A stretch of 17,885 nucleotides of DNA from Marisimplicoccus sp965655775 (GTDB lineage: Bacteria > Bacteroidota > Bacteroidia > Flavobacteriales > Flavobacteriaceae). The notes under the pieces are model-generated. The model did no database searches and was not told where the DNA came from. It saw only the letters and a program-made list of their open reading frames with translations. The stretch covers positions 1 to 17,885 of the forward strand of contig CBFHHV010000020.1 in the NCBI GenBank assembly GCA_965655775.1. Direction: 5' to 3'. The first letter of the stretch is position 1; every line of letters starts with the position of its first letter. Both the position numbers and the translations under genes were made by a program. Positions 1 through 7,470 of the stretch are shown here, one piece after another.

Positions 1-1
1 T

Positions 2-91
2 CCGGTGTCAGCTAAGCACATGGCATTACCAATTCCATTAAATGCTATTGATTCGTCTCAAGGAGCTCTTACTCAGAATCCTGGTCACTAA
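2..91 (+). CDS. SusD/RagB-family glycan-binding lipoprotein, C-terminal end only
   Basis: Base 2 opens a frame that runs without a stop to TAA at 89-91, giving 29 residues that end with the stretch LPIPLNAID, seven further residues and then LTQNPGH. This matches the very conserved SusD/RagB C-terminus (WPIP..EI...LTQNPGY). SusD homologues are outer-membrane lipoproteins that cap a SusC TonB-dependent transporter and bind oligosaccharides at the cell surface, and SusC normally lies just upstream of SusD. I infer a SusC-SusD pair to the left of the window. The fragment is too short to say anything about ligand. The call rests on this tail motif and on the neighbouring PUL-type genes. Confidence 0.82.
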   Translation, partial: PVSAKHMALPIPLNAIDSSQGALTQNPGH

Positions 92-117
92 TCAAATAAA
101 ATTCTAGCTAAAAATTA

Positions 118-151
118 AACAGGATGAATTAATTTTCATCCTGTTTTTTTT
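118..151 (+). terminator. Intrinsic terminator after the SusD gene
   Basis: A perfect 11-bp inverted repeat (AACAGGATGAA at 118-128, TTCATCCTGTT at 135-145) with a 6-base loop is followed by a run of T to 151. It lies 26 bp after the SusD stop codon and only 11 bp before the ATG of the next gene. It therefore both ends the SusCD transcript and sits in the leader of the downstream genes. There is little room for an independent promoter between it and the ATG, so partial read-through is a plausible way to set lower expression of the downstream genes. Confidence 0.88.
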
Positions 152-162
152 AAATTTACTTC

Positions 163-3100
163 ATGAAAAAATTGAACCTACTTTTATTGACTTTAATTTT
201 ATTATGTGCTTTAGTTTCATGTAATAATACTTCAGATGATAAACAATTCACTCTTCTTACTAGTTCCCAAACCGGTGTTGATTTCATAAATGAGTTAAGA
301 GAGAATAATAGAATGAATTATTTTACTTATCCATATATATACATGGGAGGTGGAGTATCAGTTGGAGATATAAATAATGACAATCTTGATGATATTTTCT
401 TCACAGGAAATATGGCTGAGAATAGACTTTATTTAAATAAAGGAAATCTTGAATTTGACGACATAACCTCTCTAGCAGGAGTTGGCGGTGATGATAAATG
501 GTACACCGGCTCAACTATGGTTGACATAAACAATGATGGTTATTTAGATATATATGTGTCTGTAGCTGGTTTAGATGGAATAAAAAACAATGAGTTACTT
601 ATAAATAATGGAGACAATACTTTTACAGAAGAAGCTAGTGAATATGGAATAGATGATATTGGTAACAGTGTACAGGCAACATTTTTTGATTATGATAAAG
701 ATGGAGATTTAGATCTTTATGTAGCTAATTACCCAATGACCCCTTTTGATGCTCCTAGTAGCTATTACTATTATAAAATGCAGAATTCTGAGGATTATGA
801 GACTGATAATTTATACAGGAATGATGGCTCATCATTTACACGGGTTACAGAGGATGCTGGACTTAGGACTTATGGGCTAACATTAAGTGCAACTGTTGGG
901 GATTTAAATAATGATTCCTATCCAGATATATACATATCAAATGATTTTAGCTCACCAGACTTTATGTACATGAATAATGGCGATGGAACTTTCACAGATA
1001 TTGTTAAAGAATCGACAAATCAAACTTCTTTCTATGGAATGGGAGTTGATATTGCAGATTTCAACAATGACCACTACCTGGATTATATTCAGGTAGATAT
1101 GGATGCAAAAGATAACAGAAGATCTAAGGCTAATATGGCTAGTATGAATCCAGATCTATTCTGGAGCACTGTTAATTATGGATTCCATTATCAATATATG
1201 CACAATACACTTCAATTAAATAGACGAATTGAGGATGATAAGCCTTTCTTTAGTAATATTTCAAGACTATCAGGTATATCATCCACTGATTGGAGTTGGG
1301 GACCTCTCTTAGCTGATTTTGATAATGATGGTTGGAAAGATTTATTTATTTCTAACGGTACTAGAAGAGAAATAAACAATAAAGATTATTTCAATGAAAT
1401 TAATTTAAGACCTATGTCTAATGACAGTCTTTTATATTATACGAAACAAATACCTTCAGAGGCCATATCGAATTTTGCCTTTAAGAATAATAAGGACCTA
1501 ACTTTTTCTGATGTTTCTGTTGATTGGGGTCTAGATGATAAAAACTTTTCTAATGGAGCTACATATGCTGATCTTGATAATGATGGTGATTTAGAAATTA
1601 TTGTAAATAATATAGACCAGGAGGCTCAAATTTATAAAAACAATTCCACTAAAAACTTTGTAAGAGTCAAGCTTAAGGGTGATGGGGATAATATATTTGG
1701 AATTGATAGCAGGGTGTATGTAGAGACTGAAAATTCAAGCCAGATGCAAGAACTTACAATGTCTAGAGGCTTTCAGTCTTCTGTTTCTCCTTATCTTAAT
1801 TTTGGTATTGGTAATGATGAGATAATTAATTCAATTAAGGTTGTATGGCCAAATGGTAACTCTGAAGAATTGAAAGATCTTAAAATTAATTCAATAATTG
1901 AATTTGACATATTAAACTCCAAGCCTGAATCTAAACTTGAAACTCGTGAATCAAATCTGTATTTTGAAAATGTTAATATTGTAAAGCATAAACATAATGA
2001 GAATGAGTATAATGATTACATAAAAGAGGTTCTCTTACCTCATGAAAATTCAAGACTGGGTCCTGGTATTGCAATTGGTGACATTAATGGAGATAAAATT
2101 GATGATTTTGTTGTAGGAGGTGCGAAAGATCAGCCTACAGCATTTTATATACAAAAATCAGATGGATCATTCTACAGTAAGAGTTTTACATTCTCTAAAG
2201 AACATGCTAAATACGAGGATATGGACATGATCCTTGAAGATTTTGATAATGATGGAGATAATGATTTATATATAGTCTCAGGTGGTAATGAATTTGAGCC
2301 AAATTCTCCAATATTAAAAGATAGATTATATGTTAATAATGGTAAGGGCTCATTTAACTATAGCAATAGTTCACTGCCTGATAATTTTTCAAGCGGTATG
2401 AGAGTTACATCTTCAGATTATGATAAAGATGGTGATATGGACTTATTTGTTGGTGGAAGAGTGGTTCCTGGTAGCTATCCTCTTCCTGCTGAGAGCTTTT
2501 TATTAGAAAACATTTCAGATGGTAATGGAATAAAATTTACAAATGCGAGTGAATCTATCTTTTCTTTCAAAGAAATAGGATTAGTTACATCATCAGTTTG
2601 GACTGACTACAATAATGATGGGTGGACAGACCTAATTGTAGTTGGAGAATGGACACCAATTAAATTCTACAAGAATAATGAGGGTAGATTTTCTGAGGAT
2701 AAATCTTTAATTGATGAGGATTCTACAAGAGGCTGGTGGTATGATATTGTTGCTGAGGACTTTGATAAAGATGGTGATATTGATCTAGTAATTGGTAATC
2801 TTGGGAATAACTACAAATATCAAACATCAGGTGAGGAAACATTTGATATTTTTTATAATGATTTTGATAAAAATAACAGTGGAGATATAGTCCTTAGTTA
2901 TTTCAATGATGGTGAACAATATCCTTTAAGAGGTAGACAGTGTTCATCTGATCAAATCCCTGCAATTAAAACTAAATTTCAGGATTATGATGCCTTCTCG
3001 ATTGCTACACTCGAAGATGTTTATGGTGAATCGGATTTGGATAATTCTCTTCATTATTTCACAAAAACATTTTCATCTGTTTATTTAGAAAATACTGGTA

Positions 3101-3432
3101 ACTCATTTAAAATGAATAGTTTACCAACTTTAAGTCAGCTGTCTTCTATTAATAAAATTCTTAAAAAGGACATAGATAAAGATGGATATATGGATATAGT
3201 AGTGTCAGGGAATATGTTTAACTCTGAAGTTGAAACTCCAAGAAATGATGGAAGTGTTGGTGTTTATTTAAAATACACTCCTGATTCAGGCTTTGAGGCA
3301 GTATCTACTCAAAAAAGTGGACTATTTATTAATGGTGATGTTAAAGACATGGAGTTTATTGCCTTAAATAATACTGATTATATTATTTCAGCTAAGAATG
3401 ATGATCTAATAGAATTTACTAAAATAAAGTAA
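163..3432 (+). CDS. VCBS/FG-GAP repeat surface lipoprotein with central ASPIC/UnbV domain
   Basis: This 1089-aa protein has a lipoprotein signal peptide (lipobox LVSC, Cys20). CNNTSDD follows, and its SDD resembles the export signal that sends Bacteroidota lipoproteins to the cell surface. Fourteen Ca-binding-like DxDxDG-type motifs are visible (for example DINNDGYLDIY and DYDKDGDLDLY). Seven lie before and seven after an ASPIC/UnbV domain at about residues 498-583, recognised by NFVRVKLKG, the SRGFQSS segment and VVWPNG. The architecture resembles CRTAC1-like proteins that are common beside SusCD in marine Bacteroidota. They are presumed to be beta-propeller adhesion or glycan-handling proteins, but no catalytic role is established. 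The start ATG is directly followed by the signal peptide. The GH20 gene begins 4 bp after the stop, so they are very probably co-transcribed. Confidence 0.9.
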   Translation: MKKLNLLLLTLILLCALVSCNNTSDDKQFTLLTSSQTGVDFINELRENNRMNYFTYPYIYMGGGVSVGDINNDNLDDIFFTGNMAENRLYLNKGNLEFDDITSLAGVGGDDKWYTGSTMVDINNDGYLDIYVSVAGLDGIKNNELLINNGDNTFTEEASEYGIDDIGNSVQATFFDYDKDGDLDLYVANYPMTPFDAPSSYYYYKMQNSEDYETDNLYRNDGSSFTRVTEDAGLRTYGLTLSATVGDLNNDSYPDIYISNDFSSPDFMYMNNGDGTFTDIVKESTNQTSFYGMGVDIADFNNDHYLDYIQVDMDAKDNRRSKANMASMNPDLFWSTVNYGFHYQYMHNTLQLNRRIEDDKPFFSNISRLSGISSTDWSWGPLLADFDNDGWKDLFISNGTRREINNKDYFNEINLRPMSNDSLLYYTKQIPSEAISNFAFKNNKDLTFSDVSVDWGLDDKNFSNGATYADLDNDGDLEIIVNNIDQEAQIYKNNSTKNFVRVKLKGDGDNIFGIDSRVYVETENSSQMQELTMSRGFQSSVSPYLNFGIGNDEIINSIKVVWPNGNSEELKDLKINSIIEFDILNSKPESKLETRESNLYFENVNIVKHKHNENEYNDYIKEVLLPHENSRLGPGIAIGDINGDKIDDFVVGGAKDQPTAFYIQKSDGSFYSKSFTFSKEHAKYEDMDMILEDFDNDGDNDLYIVSGGNEFEPNSPILKDRLYVNNGKGSFNYSNSSLPDNFSSGMRVTSSDYDKDGDMDLFVGGRVVPGSYPLPAESFLLENISDGNGIKFTNASESIFSFKEIGLVTSSVWTDYNNDGWTDLIVVGEWTPIKFYKNNEGRFSEDKSLIDEDSTRGWWYDIVAEDFDKDGDIDLVIGNLGNNYKYQTSGEETFDIFYNDFDKNNSGDIVLSYFNDGEQYPLRGRQCSSDQIPAIKTKFQDYDAFSIATLEDVYGESDLDNSLHYFTKTFSSVYLENTGNSFKMNSLPTLSQLSSINKILKKDIDKDGYMDIVVSGNMFNSEVETPRNDGSVGVYLKYTPDSGFEAVSTQKSGLFINGDVKDMEFIALNNTDYIISAKNDDLIEFTKIK

Positions 3433-3436
3433 TCAA

Positions 3437-5920
3437 ATGTTTCAAAGATTCTTTCTCTTTGTAGTTTTTCTATTCGTACTCTCATGTAGTACACAATCTA
3501 AAGAAATAGAAGTAGTATATGAGATAAAGAAAATAAATGATTGGAACTTTGATGTTAGTCTCTCTATTTTAAATTCAACTAATGTTGATTTTGACTCTGT
3601 TTGGTCATTGCACTGGAATCAACAGAGTTCAATAGTAAATAATAAATCTATCCCTGAAAATATTAAATATGAATATGTTGCAGGTCAATCATACAACATC
3701 TTATCATTTGGTAAAGATTATTATTTAAATTCAAATGACTCTATTAGTATAGACTTTAACCAATCAGGAGTAGTTAAAAGAATATCAGATCTACCAGTTG
3801 GTGGTTTTATAGTATCAGATAATGAAACAATTGATGTAAAATTTACTTATAACTGGAAAAATGCAGAGGGAATTGAAAAACTTGATGCGCCCTCTTCTGA
3901 AGATCGCTATGATTTATATGCTCCAGGTAATGTTCTTGACAAATCTGAACTTGAAATAATCATTCCAACCCCAAGTGAAATTACATTATTAGAAGGTGAA
4001 TCTTCTCTTAAATCTGAATATAAAGTTTTCTTAGATGAATCTTTAGATCTTGACATTAATACAGTCAAGTCTCTTTTTGCTGAAAATTTTGATATAGATT
4101 TAAATAGTTCTTCAAACTATGACATTTCAGTTAAATACATAGAATATTTATTAGAGGAATCATATAAATTATCTATAGATGAAAATAAAATTTCGATTGA
4201 AGCATCAGATAGAGCAGGAGCACTCTATGGATTACAGTCCTTAAAACAACTTTTTCTTGCATCTAGTCTTGAGAACAATATGCTTAAACATATGGACATT
4301 AGTGATTCTCCTAGATTCTCTTATAGAGGTATGTTACTGGATATCTCAAGAAATTTTTATGGTCCAGATAAGATTAAACAAATTTTAGATTATTTATCTT
4401 TTTTTAAAATTAATCATTTGGACTTTAGGCTAACTGATGACGAAGGATGGAGGTTGGAAATTCCTGGTTTAGAGGAACTGACTGAGGTAGGTTCAAAAAG
4501 AGCATATACTAAGGATGAATTTGAGAGTTTAATACCTATGTATGGTTCAGGTCCAGATATAAATTCTACTGGGTCTGGTTACCTCTCTAGAGTTGACTTT
4601 ATTGAAATACTTCAATACGCTGATCACAGAAATATCAAAATAATACCCCAGATAAGTTATCCATCTCATATGAGATCAGCAATTATTTCAATGAATGTTA
4701 GATATCAAAAATATATGGAGCTTGGAAATCAAGAAGAAGCCGAAAAATATTTATTATCTGATCCAGATGATGAAAGTCAATATTACTCAGCACAGGGATT
4801 TGATGATAATATAGCATGTATATGTAGAGAAAGTGCTTTTACATTTTATGAAAAAGTAATCGATGAAATATATCTTATGTATCAGGAAGCAGGAGTCGAA
4901 TTAAACAAGTTTGGTGTTGCAGCTGATGAACTTCCATACGGTGCATGGCAAAAATCACCAATCTGTGATCAATTCATGGAAGAAAATTCAATAGCAGGTG
5001 ACTATAATGCTCTTTATGAAATAATGCAGAGAAGAGTTTATGATAAACTTTCATCATATAATGCAACCATGACTGGCTGGGATGATATCTTATTAAAATT
5101 AACAGAGAAGAATCAGTCTGAAACTCAAATAAAAGACTTTTTTAAGGGAGATGACATATTGTTATTTGTATGGAAAAACGATTGGGGTCAGGGGAGACAA
5201 GATATGATCTACAAATATGCAAACCTTGGATATAAAACTGTGATGAGTAATTCCAGTGCCTTTTATTTTGATATGGTAGACGATAAAGATTTAGATAATG
5301 TTGGACTTTCATGGAGTGGATATGCAGATTACAAGGATATGTGGACAGTCGATGTTTTCGATATTTTTAATGATACATATGGAGTTGAAAAAAATAATAT
5401 TTCAAAAGAATATATTGAATCCTCTGAAAAGCTAAATCCTAGTAATAGAGATAATATAATCGGTATTCAATCACAAATTTGGAGTGAGACTATCAGAAAT
5501 GAAGATATTCTTGATTATATGTTCATGCCTAATATTATAGTTTTTTCTCAAAAAGCATGGTCTAAGGTTCCCAAGTGGATGAAAACTTCGGATAAAAGCA
5601 AGAGAGAACTAACTTTAGACTATGAGTGGAATAAATTTACAAATACAATAGGTCAGCGAGTTCTCCCAATTATTGACAATATTTATGGTGGACTAAGGTA
5701 TGATCTACCAAAACCAGGTGGTATTATTAAAAATGACTCTCTCTATGCTAATTCTGCCTTTCCAGGATTAAATATTAAGTATACACTTGATGGTTCTTTA
5801 CCTCATAATGAAAGTATGAATTATAATAGTCCTGTAAAACTAAATCAAGATGATATTGTAAATCTTAGATTATTTGATAATAGGGGTAGGGGTGGTTACC
5901 CAATTCAAGTTAATAAGTAA
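3437..5920 (+). CDS. GH20 beta-N-acetylhexosaminidase (chitobiase-type), lipoprotein
   Basis: This 827-aa enzyme should remove terminal N-acetylhexosamine units from glycans by substrate-assisted catalysis. The order is a lipoprotein signal (lipobox VLSC, Cys17), a chitobiase-like N-terminal beta domain (about 25-150), a GH20b domain (about 174-285), the catalytic barrel (about 293-720) and a chitobiase C-terminal domain (about 751-825, FPGLNIKYTLDGS). Family landmarks are FSYRGMLLDISRNF, LTDDEGWRLEI (D334-E336) and the catalytic pair Asp497-Glu498 in FGVAADELPYG. Two usual motifs are altered. HxGGDE reads FGVAADE, losing its His and Gly pair, and the PEIDxPGH strand reads PQISYPSH (residues 404-411). 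The acid/base pair is intact, so activity is likely but linkage or substrate preference may differ. It is 4 bp downstream of the VCBS gene and 38 bp before the NagX-like gene, consistent with one operon. Confidence 0.9.
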   Translation: MFQRFFLFVVFLFVLSCSTQSKEIEVVYEIKKINDWNFDVSLSILNSTNVDFDSVWSLHWNQQSSIVNNKSIPENIKYEYVAGQSYNILSFGKDYYLNSNDSISIDFNQSGVVKRISDLPVGGFIVSDNETIDVKFTYNWKNAEGIEKLDAPSSEDRYDLYAPGNVLDKSELEIIIPTPSEITLLEGESSLKSEYKVFLDESLDLDINTVKSLFAENFDIDLNSSSNYDISVKYIEYLLEESYKLSIDENKISIEASDRAGALYGLQSLKQLFLASSLENNMLKHMDISDSPRFSYRGMLLDISRNFYGPDKIKQILDYLSFFKINHLDFRLTDDEGWRLEIPGLEELTEVGSKRAYTKDEFESLIPMYGSGPDINSTGSGYLSRVDFIEILQYADHRNIKIIPQISYPSHMRSAIISMNVRYQKYMELGNQEEAEKYLLSDPDDESQYYSAQGFDDNIACICRESAFTFYEKVIDEIYLMYQEAGVELNKFGVAADELPYGAWQKSPICDQFMEENSIAGDYNALYEIMQRRVYDKLSSYNATMTGWDDILLKLTEKNQSETQIKDFFKGDDILLFVWKNDWGQGRQDMIYKYANLGYKTVMSNSSAFYFDMVDDKDLDNVGLSWSGYADYKDMWTVDVFDIFNDTYGVEKNNISKEYIESSEKLNPSNRDNIIGIQSQIWSETIRNEDILDYMFMPNIIVFSQKAWSKVPKWMKTSDKSKRELTLDYEWNKFTNTIGQRVLPIIDNIYGGLRYDLPKPGGIIKNDSLYANSAFPGLNIKYTLDGSLPHNESMNYNSPVKLNQDDIVNLRLFDNRGRGGYPIQVNK

Positions 5921-5958
5921 ATTTAGATTCATCAATTATTTTTTTTAACTTTTAAATT

Positions 5959-7041
5959 ATGAAAGGCAGACTTCTATCAATAGATGTTTTAAGAGGAATG
6001 ACTTTAATCTTTATGATTATTGTCAATCAACCTGGGTCATGGGATAATGTCTTTGCGCCTTTACTTCATGCAGATTGGAATGGATTGACCCCTACAGACT
6101 ATATATTCCCTAACTTTCTTTTTATTGTAGGTGTTTCAATTGTTCTTTCACTAAATAATAAAAAAGGGTTAGATAGAAACAAAACAATCAGAAAAATTAT
6201 CTGGAGAGCTTTTAAAATCTATTTAGTTGGTTTGTTTTTATGGGTATTCCCATCCTTTGATCTTGATAATATTAGGTGGACTGGAGTTCTTCAAAGAATT
6301 TCATTTGTTTTTCTTTTCTGTGGATTGATATATATGTTTATAGAGAAAAAATATTTTATGTATTTGTCTGTTGTAACATTAATTGTTTATTGGTTTGTAA
6401 TGTTATACATACCAATACCTGGAATAGGTCAGCCTGATTTAAGTGTACCTGAATTAAATATGGCACACTATATTGACAAAAATTATTTGCCAGGTGTAAT
6501 GTGGCAAGGAACCTGGGATCCTGAAGGTATCCTTACTACTATTCCATCAATAATTACTGGAGTTTTTGGACTAATTGCAGGTACAATTCTAATTGGTAGT
6601 TCGGGTATTAAAGATAAATTGCTTAAACTATTTTATATCGGTTTGATTCTTGTCTTTGTTGGTGACTTATTTAGTTGGTCTTTTCCAGTTAATAAGAATC
6701 TATGGAGTACATCATACACATTTTTAATGGGTGGAATGTCTTTCATGTTAACAGCAGCTTTTACTTACTTAATTGATGTTAATGGTTATAAAAAGTTTAA
6801 AATGTCTCAAGTTTTTGGTACAAATTCAATTTTCACATATGTATTAGCTGGTGTCCTTGGGTCAATATTCTATAGTGATTATATAATTGGAGTTCAGTTG
6901 AACTCAATTTTTGTTAATACCCTTGTGGATTCGGGTATCTATCCAAAAGTTGCCTCATTACTTTATGCTATGCTGTATGTAATTATAATCTATATACCAG
7001 CTTACTATTTATTTAAGAAAAAGATTTTTATAAAACTCTAG
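5959..7041 (+). CDS. NagX/HGSNAT-like integral membrane protein (DUF5009 type)
   Basis: This 360-aa polytopic membrane protein has roughly ten hydrophobic helices. The N-terminus (LLSIDVLRGMTLIFMIIVNQ, then LLHADWNGLTPTDYIFP) is the hallmark of the family that includes human heparan-alpha-glucosaminide N-acetyltransferase and bacterial NagX. His37 in LLHADWNG corresponds to the conserved His used as acetyl carrier in the human enzyme. In bacteria, members occur in GlcNAc or chitin-use loci and have been proposed to transport GlcNAc or to acetylate amino sugars in or across the inner membrane. Which applies here cannot be read from the sequence. Its place directly after a GH20 fits the handling of released amino sugar. 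The stop codon overlaps that of the opposite-strand gene by 4 bp. Confidence 0.85.
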   Translation: MKGRLLSIDVLRGMTLIFMIIVNQPGSWDNVFAPLLHADWNGLTPTDYIFPNFLFIVGVSIVLSLNNKKGLDRNKTIRKIIWRAFKIYLVGLFLWVFPSFDLDNIRWTGVLQRISFVFLFCGLIYMFIEKKYFMYLSVVTLIVYWFVMLYIPIPGIGQPDLSVPELNMAHYIDKNYLPGVMWQGTWDPEGILTTIPSIITGVFGLIAGTILIGSSGIKDKLLKLFYIGLILVFVGDLFSWSFPVNKNLWSTSYTFLMGGMSFMLTAAFTYLIDVNGYKKFKMSQVFGTNSIFTYVLAGVLGSIFYSDYIIGVQLNSIFVNTLVDSGIYPKVASLLYAMLYVIIIYIPAYYLFKKKIFIKL

Positions 7042-7469
7042 TAATTGCATTCATCAAATTCTAGTAGCTCATCTAGATAAGATTTATCTGTTATGTAAAA
7101 ATATGAAGTATTACCTCCAGTTGATTTTGACTTTTCAATAACACTGTCATTGACAATACTGTATATCCAATTTGAGCCACCAAAGTCTTCAGATAGATTT
7201 ATTTTTGTTTGATACTTAAATTGGGCATTAACTATAAAGTTATTTTCGTAAGTATAACAGTTTTCCCCTGAAATATACACTTCAAGATATTCTCCATTCT
7301 CGTTATCATTAAATGTCCAAATTGATTGATTATCATTAGTAGTCCAGTATGTACCGTCAACACATTCCAAGAAAGTAGAACATTCATCAGACTTATCCTT
7401 ATTTGAGCAACTAATTATAAGTAATGAAAGTAAAAGTAATATTGAAGAATTACAAAAAGTTTTTTTCAT
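7038..7469 (-). CDS. Small lipoprotein of unknown function
   Basis: This 143-aa protein starts with a lipoprotein signal peptide (lipobox IISC, Cys21) followed by an acidic/basic linker SNKDKSDECS. The mature part is Cys-containing and rich in Asn, Tyr and Thr, with WTTNDNQSIWTFNDNENG-like beta-strand-rich sequence and a C-terminal ECNY. I do not recognise a family. It looks like a small beta-sheet lipocalin-like or META-like lipoprotein, but that is only an impression. Its ATG is separated by a single base from the stop of the thioredoxin-domain gene, so the two are almost certainly translationally coupled and likely work in the same envelope compartment. Confidence 0.75.
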   Translation of the reverse strand: MKKTFCNSSILLLLSLLIISCSNKDKSDECSTFLECVDGTYWTTNDNQSIWTFNDNENGEYLEVYISGENCYTYENNFIVNAQFKYQTKINLSEDFGGSNWIYSIVNDSVIEKSKSTGGNTSYFYITDKSYLDELLEFDECNY

Positions 7470-7470
7470 G

